Part shown: piece by piece, positions 39,629 to 51,747 of the stretch
Layout of the letters: every line of letters starts with the position of its first letter
Position numbering within the stretch: position 1 is the stretch's first letter
Assembly (NCBI GenBank): GCA_003255065.1
Contig: QAOA01003220.1
Span: forward strand, 377,525 to 441,524
Length of the DNA: 64,000 nt
Source of the DNA: Cercis canadensis
Lineage: Eukaryota; Streptophyta; Magnoliopsida; Fabales; Fabaceae
Direction: 5' to 3'
Translations under genes and position numbers: made by a program
Notes under the pieces: generated by a model
What the model saw: only the letters and a program-made list of their open reading frames with translations
Databases searched by the model: none
Told to the model about the DNA's origin: nothing

Positions 39629-41161
39629 CATTGCAATTATAAAGTTGCTCTTTGACAAAGACATAGTGGATCAATAGATATGTACCCTCAAGATCTTCAA
39701 CAGGCAACTTTAAACATCCTTACTGTAAAATTTTCTATCAATATTTACTTCTAGATTTTATAGTTTTGTTGTATTCAATACATATTGATATACCAATTAT
39801 GCTATTAATTATGAGGCATTATATATTGGAAACATGGTTCACGATGTCAGCTGTGTAGGACTTGGATTAAATTTATTTTACATCCTTCATTTCCATGTTG
39901 ACAATGCTTGTGTTGAGGACTAGGTCAACAAGTGCGAGGTCGAAGGTCGAATGTCTGAGTTGATATCTGCACAAATAGTCCATGTGAGCTTAGGCCAGGT
40001 GTGGCAACGCCCAGACTCCAAAGCCTAAGTTAGTGGTTCTGCCAAGTTGGTAGGGTGCAATAAATGTGGGTGTGTAAAAAGTGTGCATACCTATAAGAGA
40101 ATGTTATTTATAACGAGGTAAGGGATATGATGGACATTTTGTTATTGAAGTTGACTTGGACTTGGTGTTATTGGGCTCAATTGAGCCCTAGGAAATTATG
40201 GGCCTATATTGGGTAGCTACACATATTGATAGTGATAATTGTATAAGTTCTATTTCACCTCACATCATGAGATCAAGATTTGCTAGATCAAAAAAATTCA
40301 AAAAAAAAAAAAAAGGATGGAGTTGATATACACAGTAAAAATCATGGAATAAGGAGAACATTGTTAGATATTTTACATGTAAGACAATTTAATTAGTCAA
40401 TTCAGGTAACCAACTTGAATAGTAACCTCTTTTGTAGATTGTTTATAGAAAAATGGACATTTTGTAAGGGACAAGACAAATGTACAAACAATGTTTTGAT
40501 CCCAAGTTTGGTTAGTACTAAAGGTTAGGTTCTAACTCTATTCTTCCTCAGTTTGTGGATTATAAGTGGTGAATATGATAAGACAATGGCACCAGAAAGG
40601 GACTAAACAATTAGATACCTTTAATAATTGTATGTTAAGCTTCGAATTATTAACTTCAAACCATTGATGAAAAACTAATTAGAGTGTTGGCGTCTTATTT
40701 TTATCATTTTTCTCTGATCTGGGATATTGATGGCCTTTACTTATGCATTGAATTATCTGTATGTCTTAGTCCATCAGATGATGAGGTATTTTTTAATGAA
40801 GTTTACTTGGATGTTTCATGTTTTGGTCAATGAACTTGGATCAAATGTCATGCTAATGACAGAGTCTAAATAAATTAGACAATGCAATAATAGAGAATCA
40901 TTGTAACTACCAAATAAACTAGTTTTCTTAATTTGAACACACGTCTAGTGAATCAATTGATTTTAACAATAAAAAAGCAGTCATATAAAAACAAAAATGG
41001 TGTTCAAATTTGGCGACAGGTAGAACAAAAGACTGTAACCTTAATCAAGTAACAGAACTTTTTCTTGCAACCAAATGCAGGGTTCAAGTTATTTAAGAAA
41101 GAGTGATAGTAAGTAGAGAAAGGTTATCCTTCCAGCAAAATTCAGTTAAGTGAGGTCACTA
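39629..41161. other. intergenic, no gene
   Basis: 3' flank of the intact S-RLK followed by the promoter-like repeat before 41162. About 39905-40220 has moderately GC-rich text starting TGTTGAGGACTAGGTC that resembles an LTR start, but no matching end or target duplication was found. The last 180 bases resemble the flank at 35650-35845. Confidence 0.4.
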
Positions 41162-44100
41162 ATGGGATTCAGTGGGCATGCTAGCATGTTATCTGTCTTG
41201 TTCACAGTTTTCTTCTTGTTTTGTGTGCTGTTTCTGCCTTGGACACCATTACAACTTCTCAGTTGATTAAGCAGCCTGAAACACTAATCTCTAGAAACAA
41301 TATGTTCACACTGGGATTCTTCAGCCCTGAAAATTCCACATATCACTATTTGGGAATTTGGTATATGTCTAAATCCACTGTCATATGGGTAGCAAACAGA
41401 AACCAACCACTGAGGGATTCTTCTGGAATCTCACAATATCTGAGGATGGCAATCTTGTTATACTAGATGCAGAAAAACAGGCTGTTTGGTCCACAAATGT
41501 CTCAAACATAGCATCCAATTGAACTGCTCAACTCTTAGATTCTGGGAACCTTGTTCTGCTTGATAATACAACAGAAAAGACAGTATGGGAGAGTTTCCAA
41601 TATCCTTCTGATACAGCATTGCCAAAGATGTTAATCAGTAATTATAGAATAACAGGAGAGAAAGTGCAATTACATCATGGAAAAGCCCTTCAGATCCATC
41701 CTATGGAAGATTTTCTCAGTGTGGAGCCTCATAATGTTACTGAATTGTTCATAAAAAATGGGAATCTCCCTACTGGAGGAGTGGCCCCTGGAATGGTCAT
41801 GTCTTTCTTGGAATACCCAGGATGATAAGTTTGTTCCTTGATGGCTTTCGCTTGGAAGAAAGGGATGGAACTTTTGACTTCTTTTTTGACTTCGCTGACA
41901 AGTCCATCTTGAGAATGTATGTGCTGAATCCTCAACGGAAAATAGAAGAGAGACGTTGGGATTATGGGAACAAGGAATGGGAACTTGAGTGGACAATTAA
42001 AAATTCTGAGTGTGATGTTTAAGGATATGTGGACCATTTGGAATCTGCAACTCTCAGTTCACCAATCTGCAGCTGTTTGAGAGGGTTTGAGCCAAGGAAT
42101 GCAGAGGAATGGAATAGGCAACTGGAGTAGTGGATGTGTGAGGAGAAAAGAATTCCAGTGTGAGAGGGTGAAAAATGGTAGTGAAGAAGGTAAAGGAGAT
42201 GGGTTTCTGAAGCTGAAGATGGCTAAAGTGCCAGACTTTGCTTAGTGGTCACCTTCTGAGGTTGAAACACCTATAGATGATGGAGATTGTAGAACTCCAT
42301 GCCTGAAGAATTGCTCCTGTATAGCATATGTGTTGGCTGTATGTAGGAATTGATCTTTACATACGTTTAGCCTATTCTGAACTGGGTAATTCTTTTTTTC
42401 CTTTCACTTTTTTTACTTTTGGGCCCAATTAGAATCTGCTGCTTAATTTTGTTGTTTGTTGAATATAATTCTTCAGATTATTTTCATAAAGCAGATTGAA
42501 GACTATAGAACTTCCATTTATATTTGTTACTATTTTTTCATATGCCGGTAAGGACAGCAACAACACAGCAATCATTATAATTGCAGTTCTGATCGGAACC
42601 ACCCTCAGTATTGCCTCTGCATATTTATTATGGAAAAGAATTGCTAAACAAAGAGGTAATCTTCTGTATGATATAATCCTTGTGGATTGAAGGATGATTA
42701 ATTTTGTTTCCTATTGATTACCCATTGTCTAAACTCAATAGAAGGGCTTATAGAGAAAAGCACGTGAGAGGAAAAGTAACTTTATCACCAGATTAACCTC
42801 TTGTGTAAAAATGTAGTCATAGTTGAGAGTGTAGGTATGCTTCTAGAGAGGGTGAATAGGAGATTAAAGGAATAATAATGTGGAATTACAAATTAAAAAC
42901 TATTTATGGAATAATTAGTTTATATTCAAAACTCGTTTTAGAGATGATTATTTAAAAATTTAGAAATAACTTAGCAGAGATTAATTATTGAAATCAAAGT
43001 ATGAAAACTCAAAACATAAACCAGATAACTATTCAAACAGAAGAGATAGATTCTTGCATATATGAATATAACAATTTATAAGGCAAGATTCAACAAGGTT
43101 ATGAATAAAACAATAGAGCTAGTTATGAAGAGTAGATCATATAAAGCAGAATATTAGAGAGAGAATGGTAGAGAGATTGAGCCCATAATTTTTATAGTGG
43201 TTTGGCCAAAACACGTCCATTCTCCAAAGGCCGAGGTTCTACTATCAAGGTTATTTGTCCCAGCTTCTCCAAGCTTCGATGCAACATTGGTTTTTACAAC
43301 CCTAGTTTTTCAAGAGTTCACTAGAAACTCTTTATTCTGTCAAATAAAAACATAAGTCACTCCCCAGATTTTCCAATAAAATCTGTTACAAATTATTTAC
43401 ACACAAGTGGTACAAAGTTGGTAGAAAAAATAGATAACTAGTTTCTGACATAGAACTTGTTCTTCAAGTGATTCAATGGATTCTCTTATCTTATTTTTCA
43501 AGTCTTAGGTCTTTGAATTTATAGCAAAGATTGAATATGACTGTTGCCAATGGGATGTGCTGGGCTTCTGCTTGCTTAATTTGAGGCCTTAATAACCTGA
43601 TTTGAGATCGTATCTTTAAATGAGAAATAATTTCATCCTTTCAAATAATTTTCTTATATAGCACTTGTTTCCTTTCTTCTTGTTGATTATTCTCTATTTC
43701 AAATTCCTCAAATGGGCTCACTTCTAACATCTTTGAAGTCTAGTAACTTGTCCAGACGAATTGGGCTTCAGTCTTGGTTGGTCCACAAATTTTAAGGCTT
43801 TCATATGAGCAGATAGATCAAGTTCTTGAATTTTTGAGTTAGTTCTTCGAACTAGGAAACTGATTGTGCTTCATACCTAAATTTATCACTTAACCTATTC
43901 ATTTAAAATAAACACTTGAACAAACACATTAAGATTAGTGATAAACAAGGCTATTTGTTATCATTAAAACTAGAGTTGAAGAACTATAGGGCCAACAATA
44001 GTAATAACTAGTCATTGGTGGACAGTAAAAAGAATATTTTCCCTATAGTATGCTCTTAACAATTTTAATAAATATTTCTTTGATGGTTGAAGTTTATGGT

Positions 44101-44460
44101 TTTTTTCCTTTTTGGTATAGATAGTATACAAAGAGTGGCTTTCTCACCTACCCAAATAAAGTACAGTATATAATCTCAGCATTTATAATGCATACTTTAT
44201 GATACCAACAAATAGTAAATTCACAACTCTAGCAATGTGGTTTTACAATTATATAAATATGTTTTTCTGAGAGGATGGAAAGGCAAACAGATGTAAATGC
44301 TGAACACGGGGGCACGTACTAGAATTCAAGACGAAAGCATGATTGAAAGCCTGAAAAAATTCAGAATGCAGGAGCTGGCATTATTTCATTTTAGAAAGCT
44401 TGAAGCTGCACAAACAACTTTGACTTGGCTAATAAGCTTGGGCAGGGTGGTCTTGGTAGT
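41162..44460 (+). pseudogene. S-RLK pseudogene (exons 1-3) split by a solo LTR
   Basis: Start MGFSGHASMLSVLF at 41162, then a frameshift before ALDTITTSQLIKQPE. Further frameshifts follow SSGI (one base lost before SQYL) and near QLHHG. TGA replaces Ser (SN-stop-TAQL) and a stop lies in the PAN region (FA-stop-W). The EGF region (about 42010-42090) is frameshifted. The membrane exon (about 42548-42654) is fairly preserved. Intron 2 holds a solo LTR (42824-43997). A degenerate exon 3 (about 44300-44460) reads [11 protein letters not shown] and then the gene ends; exons 4-7 are absent. Its closest relative is the intact gene 35846-39628 just upstream (shared MSKS[AT][11 protein letters not shown]), so it is a tandem duplicate. 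Confidence 0.88.
42824..43997. mobile_element. solo LTR (1174 bp) with ATAGT target-site duplication
   Basis: The insertion begins TGAGAGTGTAGG and ends GGGCCAACA, the TG...CA ends of an LTR. It is flanked on both sides by ATAGT (42819-42823 and 43998-44002), a 5-bp target-site duplication. Outside it, intron 2 aligns with intron 2 of the intact gene at 35846, which lacks the insertion. There is no coding capacity. A single LTR with matching target repeats means the internal region was removed by LTR-LTR recombination. Confidence 0.75.
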
Positions 44461-45201
44461 CTACTGACTTTTTCAATTCCCATGAGGCCTAAATTTCATG
44501 TTTTTACTCAGACAACGTTAATTTTGGGGCAGTTGGTAATTCAAAGTCAGCAAATCCAATGATATCGACACTTGCATTAGTTTTCGAATACTTAGGAGGC
44601 AAAACGGTGCTTAATTGTAGGCACTCCCATTTGGGAGCTCGTTATATACTAAGGAGGAGTGCCTTTATCTTCATTTACCACTGTGCCACGTAAACGAATA
44701 GTCTATTAGTCTATAGAACTAGAATTGTGACCAGCTTCACTTATTGAGTTTGTTGGTTTTTATGAGATAAGTAATATACAATTTTTAAACTTGAACTAAT
44801 GCAAAGTCCCCGTAAGACAATCATATGATATTATTGATAGATATGTGAGAATTCATGAAGGCTGCTGTCACCAAGTCAAAATCTGCTGTTTAATTTTGAC
44901 AAAGGTAGCTCAACACAAACAGTATGTGTAACATAATATGAGTTAGACGAGAAACGTTATGTGCATAATTACCAGACTTGACGAGAATTTTCTAGTTAGG
45001 ACTTAGGACATACCCGAGGGGATGTGGTTATAAATTTGAGACCTCTATAATTTTAGGAGATCCTTAAACTAGTTGTACTATGTTTGCTTGTGTACATAAA
45101 ACAATTTGTTGAATATATACCATTACTCTTCAATTTATAAAACACATATTGCATAGCACCCTGAATCCACATTGCAGCAAGCAGGAGTACTAATTTAAGT
45201 C
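44461..45201. other. spacer and upstream region of the next S-RLK
   Basis: No gene is seen. The last 60 bases (GCATAGCACCCTGAATCCACATTGCAGCAAGCAGGAGTACT by pieces) resemble the leader before 32942 and 28235, as expected for a shared promoter. Confidence 0.4.
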
Positions 45202-46725
45202 ATGGAATTCAGTTATCATACAAGAATGCTACCTATCTTTCTCTTAGTTTCCAGCTTTTATTTTGATCTTGGTACTGCCTTAGACACAATTACAGCATCT
45301 CAATTCATCAAAGACCCTGAAACTATAACCTCCAATGACACTGCCTTCAAGCTAGGATTCTTCAGCCCTGAAAATTTAACGAATCGCTACATAGGAATCT
45401 GGTATGTCAATGAATCAAATGTCACCTGGGTTGCTAACAGAGACCAACCTCTAACAGATTCTTCTGGGATTTTCACAATATCCGAAGACGGAAATCTTGT
45501 GGTATTCAATGGAAGCAAACATGTTGTTTGGTCATCAAATGTGTCTAATATATCATCCAATTCAACTGCACAACTTCTAAATTCTGGAAACCTTGTCTTG
45601 CTTGATGACACCACAGGAAACACCTTATGGGAGAGTTTCCAGCATCCTTCTAATGCATACTTTCCCAAGTTGGTAATTAGTACCAACCAAATAACAGGAA
45701 AGAAAGTGCAGCTCACATCATGGAAAAGCCCTTCTGATCCTTCCATTGGAAACTTCTCTGCAAGCCTTGAGCGCCTCAACATTCCTGAAGTGTTTATTTG
45801 GAATCAGAAACAGCCATTCTGGCGGCCCGGGCCATGGAATGGAACTGCGTTTCTTGGGGTACCCACCACTAAGTTCTTAAATTTTGAATATTTAAGAGGA
45901 TTCAGTGTAGGATATCAAGATGATGGAACAGTCTTTCTAACTTACACTGTAACAATGGAATCTCGCTTTGGTATCCTTGTCTTGAATTCTCGTGGCACGC
46001 TTGTGCAAACATTGTGCAATAACAGACAGCTAATCAGAACTTTGGCAATTCAAGACAATGATTGTGATGTATATGGCTTTGGTGGGCAATTTGGAAGTTG
46101 TGATCCTCATAGTTCACCCATCTGCACTTGTTTGAGAGGGTTTGAGCCAAGGAATGCAGAGGAATGGAATAGACAAAACTGGACCAGTGGGTGTGTGAGA
46201 AGAGCATCCCTGCAGTGTGAGAGGGTGAGAAATTATGGGGGTGAAGCAGGCAAAGGAGATGGGTTTTTGAAGCTGCAGCTGATGAAAGTGCCAGATTTTG
46301 GAGAGAAGTCATCTGCTTCACAAGACCAATGTCAGAGCCAGTGCCTGCAAAATTGCTCTTGTGCAGCATATTCATATATTCCTGGCATTGGCTGTGTGAC
46401 TTGGAGTGGAAACTTAATTGACTTACAACACTTCTCAAATAATGGAGCTGATCTTCACATTCGTCTGGCCCATTCTGAACTTGGTAGGTAACTTGGTACT
46501 TTCTTTTCTGTCCAATATTGGAAATCCAATTCTTTTTACTGAAAAAGAAAATGTTCTTCAGTTTGTTGTCCAATATCCGGATTTTAAACTAATTTGTTTT
46601 AACCGCTGTGGATGCAGATAGTGAGAGAAACATGAAAGTAATCACTACAGTTACAGTCATTGTAGGAATAGTTATGATTGCTGCCGTTGCCAATTTCTTA
46701 TGGAGATGCACTGCTAAACATTCTG
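45202..46725 (+). pseudogene. S-RLK exons 1-2 (open ectodomain of a gene with a dead kinase)
   Basis: Exon 1 (45202-46483, 1282 nt) is fully open: MEFSYHTRML signal peptide, B-lectin, S-locus glycoprotein, EGF-like and PAN domains. Exon 2 (46618-46725) encodes the membrane helix (TTVTVIVGIVMIAAVANFLW). One EGF-like cysteine is lost: the family reads GFCGAFGSC, this copy GFGGQFGSC. The kinase half of the same gene lies at 56120-57525 and is broken, so the locus is classed as a pseudogene. This stretch appears to be the contig of one haplotype without the gypsy insertion; the copy from 54618 represents the other. If spliced and translated alone it could give only a membrane-anchored lectin receptor without kinase. 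Confidence 0.82.
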
Positions 46726-47338
46726 GTATGTATGCGCTATTTCCCTGTACATATGGTTTCAAGACTATTATGTTTTCTTCACCACTAATGCTACTTTAAC
46801 ACTAGTTAAGCTTACATTAGTTCACACTAGCACAATTTGACATGATCTGAGCTTAACTTCTGCTAATTTTTTTTGTCTGTTAAGAGTCTCTAATTTTGTT
46901 AATTCTACCCGTGATATAGTGTGAGCCTAACTTGTGTGTACAAATACCATTCTTCTCTCTTTGCTGGTTTGATTACTTCAGTTATGTACTGAAGAATGGC
47001 CCCCTACCCCAACCCACCTAGGCATGTGACCTCTTACTGACAAATGGTTCCAGTCAATGCTGCCACCAGCATCCTTTTCCTTCCCCACTACCTTTTTATT
47101 TCACTGCATCCTTGTAATGCTAATGCAAATTTGAGATACATACATGCCTGTATGCAATTTAATGGGTCAATTTGGATAGCCAAATCTAGGATACATTTTT
47201 GGCATTAGCATGCACTCTTGTTGTAGGCATTCTTGCTTTTTGTTGGTACTTAACCAAATTATTCTATATACATATATATATATTGGCCCTCTAGTTTAAA
47301 TAGTTAATGTAGCAAATTGTCATTGTTGCTTAATACAG
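45837..47338. repeat. 1502-bp segment repeated at 54618-56119
   Basis: Positions 45837-47338 and 54618-56119 are the same sequence (constant offset 8781) with only a couple of base differences seen, such as CTAAGTTC against CTAAGGTC and CAGTCTTTC against CAGTGTTTC. It covers the second half of exon 1, intron 1, exon 2 and intron 2. The first copy ends at a single N (47339), and the second begins at the gypsy LTR. This fits two haplotype contigs set end to end. Confidence 0.9.
46726..47338 (+). other. intron 2 of the S-RLK at 45202 (contig end)
   Basis: Intronic sequence identical to 55507-56119. It ends TTAATACAG, the splice acceptor, at the contig edge, where the N begins. No exon follows on this contig. 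Confidence 0.75.
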
Positions 47339-47339
47339 N

Positions 47340-50300
47340 ACAAGCGCCGACATTCGTTTCTTGGTCGTCGATTGCCCCTCTGCTTACAATGCCATTTTAG
47401 GACGACCTTCCCTCAACAGCATTGACACCATTGTTTCAACCAAGCACCTCTTACTTAAATTCCCCACTACTATGGGCACAGTCGGTCAAGCACGGGGAGA
47501 CCAGCTTCTCGGCAGAACCTGCTACAACATCAGCCTTTCCATCGACTACTCCAAAAAGCCGGAAGACACCAGCAACAACTCCTCGACTCCCTTGGACGAG
47601 CTGGACAACCGACCAAATCAGGGGACCCGGCCTGAGCCAAAAGGCGACCTGATCCCAGTCCAAGTCGGACAAAGTCCCGATCAAACAGTAAATGTGGGGT
47701 CCGGCCTCCCTGCGCCTATCGTCAAGAAGTTGACTGATCTCCTGGTCGCCAATGCCGACCTATTCGCATGGACAGCGGCCGACATGCCAGGTATAAATCC
47801 CGACTTCATCTGCCATAAACTCTCTGTTCATGCAGGGGCCAAACCAGTCCGACAAAAGAAGCGCGTAGTGGGCCCAGAGCGTCAAGCAGCAATCCAAGAT
47901 GAAGTCACCAAGCTTTTATAACCCAAGTTCATTCGGGAGGTACCCTACGCGACATGGCTAGCCAACGTCGTCATGGTCAAAAAAGCTAACGGGAAATGGA
48001 GAATGTGCGTGGATTACTCTGACCTGAACAAATCATGTCCAAAGGATCCTTATCCCCTTCCAAGCATCGACAAGCTCGTCGATGGAGCATCCGGTTACAA
48101 ACTTTTGAGTTTTATGGACGCCTACTCGGGATACAACCAAATCCGCATGCACCCTGAATATGAGGATAAGACAGCATTCATCACTGAGAAGGCCACATAT
48201 TGCTACCGAGTCATGCCTTTCGGATTAAAAAATGCAGGGGCCACCTATTAGAGATTGATGGACAGAGTTTTTAAAGCACAGATAGGGCGAAACGTCGAGG
48301 TATACGTAGATGACTTACTTGTCAAATCGCGCTCGGAGGAGAACCACCTGGCCGACCTCGAGGAAACATTCTCCGAGCTCCGTAAACACGCCATGCGCCT
48401 AAACCCTTCCAAATGCACCTTTGGGGTAGCGGCTGGCAAGTTTCTCGGCTTCATGTTAACACACCGAGGCATTGAGGCTAATCCCGACAAATGCGCCGCT
48501 ATCATCCAGATGAAGCCACCAACAACGGTGAGGGAGGTCCAGCGCCTAACCGGCAGAATTGCAGCTCTTTCCCGATTCATGTCAAAATCCGCCGACAAAG
48601 CTCTCCCTTTTTTCCAAGCACTCAAAAAGGTCAAAAACTTCGAATGGACAGAAGAGAGTCAACGAGCCTTTGACGAACTCAAGCAATACTTAGCTTCCCC
48701 ACCCATACTCTCTAAGCCCAAGCCAGCCGAGATACTTTACCTATACCTTGCCTCCAGCAACCATGCTGTCAGCTCGGCCCTCGTTCGCGAAGACAAGAAC
48801 CAACTACCCGTCTATTTCACTAGCCATACCCTTCAGGGGTCCGAGCTCAACTACCATAAATTAGAGAAACTCGCTTATGCTCTCGTCCTCTCAGCGCGTC
48901 GTCTCCGACCATATTTCTAAAATCACCCAATCATCGTCCGTACAGATCAACCAATACGGCAGGTCCTTCAAAAACCTGACCTTGCCGGACGCATGCTCGG
49001 GTGGTCCGTCGAACTCTCCGAGCACACTATTACCTACGAGCCCAGAGAGGCAATCAAGGCCCAAGCACTGGCCGATTTTATCGCCGAATTCACTCCTCCT
49101 GAATCACCCAACCTTGGTCAACCCCACGCTTGGCTCTTATCGGTTGACGGTTCCTCCAACATCAAAGGAGGAGGAGCAGGAATCATCGTGGAAGGTCCAG
49201 AGGGTATAACAATAGAACAATCTCTGCGATTCGAGTTTCTGACCTCTAACAATCAGGCTGAATATGAAGCTCTTATCGCCGGTCTCAAGCTGGCTCTGGA
49301 GCTCGGATCCGAGAATCTCCTAGCATCCAGCGACTCTCAGCTAGTCACTAGCCAGGTTAAGGGAGAATATCAAGCCAAAGATCCCTTGATGATGAAGTAT
49401 CTCGAAATAGTTCAAAGCTTAACTTCCCGGCTGAAAAACTTCGAAATACTCCACATCCCGCGAAGCGAGAATTGCCGCGCCGACCTTCTCTCCAAATTAG
49501 CCAGCAGCAAGAAGCTAGGGCATAATCAAACAGTCATCCAAGAAACGCTCCACCATCCCAGTACAGAACACGTCGGAGTACTAATCGTCGAGGAAGAGGC
49601 CCCAACATGGATCACCCCTATCAAACATTACCTTGAAACAGGAAACCTCCCAAAGGAGAAAACAGATGCAAGAAAGCTCCGACGCATAGCAGCCAACTAT
49701 TACTTAGAGAGTGGCGTGCTTTACAAGCGCGGCTACCACACTCCGCTTTTGAAATGCCTAACCCCAGATCAATCCACTTACGTCCTGCAAGAGGTCCACG
49801 AAGGAATATGTGGTCACCACATCGGGGCCCGATCTTTAGCAGCTAGTATCCTCAGAACTGGATACTATTGGCCAACCTTGAGGATTGACGCGACCAAGTT
49901 TGTGCAAAGATGTGACAAATGCCAAAAATTTGCACACATCCACCTCGCACCACCCACCGACCTACATGTCGCGGTCGAACCATGGCCCTTCAACCGCTGG
50001 GGATTAGATCTCCTGGGACCTTTCCCATTGGCCCTCGGGCAGAAAAATTTCTTATTGTCGCTATTGATTACTTCTCTAAATGGATCGAAGCCGAGCCTTT
50101 GGCTACAATCACGGCTAAAAATGCTAAAAAGTTTGTTCAAACTTTTATCATTTGCAGATTCGGCATCCCACATACAATAACCACGGACAACGGGACCCAG
50201 TTCTCAGACTCGGGTTTCCGGGCATTTTGTGCCGACCTCCGCATCAGGCTACATTTCACCTCGGTCGAGCATCCTCAAGCTAACGGCCAAGCAGAGGCGG

Positions 50301-50842
50301 CAAATCGCATATTACTGGATGGCATCAAGAAAAGACTGGATCAAACCAAGTCTCAGTGGGTCGAAGAGCTACCATGGGTCCTCTGGTCTTACCGAACTAC
50401 TTCCCAAACCTCAACAGGCATGTCCCCATACAAGCTTACCTACGGAACCGAAGCTATGATCCCAGTAGAAATTGGCGAACCATCTCGCAGAAGAGAATTT
50501 TTCCAAACAGATCAAAGTTCAGAACAATTACAAGTCAATCTTGACCTACTGGACAAAGAGAGGGATAAAGCTCGGATCCGAGCAATAGCATACAAACAGA
50601 AACTCGCCCGTTATCACAACCTCAAGGTCAGATCAAGAGAGTTTCAACAGGGCGACCTCGTGCTTCGAAAGGCGACCATCACAAGAAAACACCTCAATGA
50701 AGGAAAGCTGGCACCAAATTGGGAAGGCCCCTACCGAATCCACGAGGTACTTGGGAAAAGAGCATACAAGCTGACCACCATGGAAGGCGACCACATCCCC
50801 CGCACTTGGAATGTACTAAATCTTCGCCAATATATACAATGA
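47340..50842 (+). pseudogene. gypsy pol polyprotein, degenerate
   Basis: Encodes AILGRPSLN (protease-domain end), reverse transcriptase (VVMVKKANGKWRMCVDY, LLSFMDAYSGYNQI, MPFGLKNAGATY, catalytic YVDDLLV near 48303), RNase H (SVDGSSN near 49140), and integrase with HHCC zinc finger (about 49797-49920), the catalytic D of GLDLLGPF, TDNGTQFS and the E of ANGQAEAANR. The chain is broken by TAA at about 47920, TAG at about 48249 (Gln of ATYQ), TAA at about 48918 (Gln after RPYF) and an extra A near 50045 that shifts frame. Two of the stops fit C-to-T changes at Gln codons. The element cannot make a full polyprotein itself. Confidence 0.9.
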
Positions 50843-50858
50843 AGTTTCTACATCTATC

Positions 50859-51330
50859 TGAGCTTAAAACTACAAGGGCCAATGCCCTTAAAAGGACCAA
50901 TGTCTTTAAAATCGCTCTACCCGAGCTTAAAGCTACAAGGGCCAATGCCCTTAAAAGGACCAATGTCCTTAAACTCGCTCTACCCGAGCTTAAACTACAA
51001 GGGCCAACGCCCTTAAAAGGACCAATGTCCTTAAAATCGCTCTAACCGAGCTTAAACCCACAAGGGCCAATGCCCTTAAAAGGACCAATGTCCTTAAACT
51101 CGCTCTACCCGAGCTTAAACTACAAGGGCCAATGCCCTTAAAAGGACCAATGTCCTTAAAATCGCTCTAACCGAGCTTAAACCCACAAGGGCCAATGCCC
51201 TTAAAATCGCTCTAACCGAGCTTAAACCCACAAGGGCCAATGCCCTTAAAAGGACCAATGTCCTTAAAATCGCTCTAACCGAGCTTAAATCCACAAGGGC
51301 CAATACCCTTAAAAGGACCATGGCCCTGCC
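50859..51330. repeat. tandem array of about eight 62-bp units, each with two perfect stem-loops
   Basis: Units run CGAGCTTAAA..., then AAGGGC-CAAT-GCCCTT, then AAGGAC-CAAT-GTCCTT, then AAA(A/C)TCGCTCTA. Each arm pair is a 6-bp perfect inverted repeat with a CAAT loop. The two hairpins differ by a paired change (G-C against A-T), keeping the stem. One unit (about 51180-51225) lacks the second hairpin, and the last is degenerate. The array lies between pol and the antisense gene. It could form a structured RNA or act as a terminator or insulator between opposing transcripts; its role is unknown. Confidence 0.9.
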
Positions 51331-51747
51331 AAACACCCTACTTGCAGTTTCAATCCTACAAACATCAAATCTTTTGAACAAGTCCAACACAACGAAAAAA
51401 GCTTTCAACCTAACCTATCAAAGACTAGCTCGGTATCTTATGGCCTAATTGTCATAAACCCGACTTATTGTCATAATATTTACAAAGTTTCTTTAACTTA
51501 TCCAATTTTAGCTTTTAAACGAGCTATAACATCCGGTTAATATTATTTACAATTTCCCATTAGTTCATCGTTGCCCAAAGTTTCTTTAACTTATCCAATT
51601 TTAGCTATTAAACCGAGATATAACACGTTCAACCATCCAAAAAAGAATGAGAAAGTCACATCATATGATAAAATCTCATTTTTTATTTCTCATACATCAG
51701 ATTACAAAACAAAGTAAAAAAAATACATGTTACAAGATCCTAACTCC
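51331..51747. other. untranslated gypsy DNA between array and antisense gene
   Basis: No coding signal. It contains a diverged duplication of the type AAAGTTTCTTTAACTTATCCAATTTTAGCT at about 51485-51515 and 51578-51608, and GAGCTATAAC/GAGATATAAC words after each. It would be the 3' region of the antisense transcript. Confidence 0.5.

Noticed and set aside
39905..40220. Possible LTR beginning TGTTGAGGACTAGG
   Set aside because: No matching CA end or target-site duplication could be found, so I did not call it an element.
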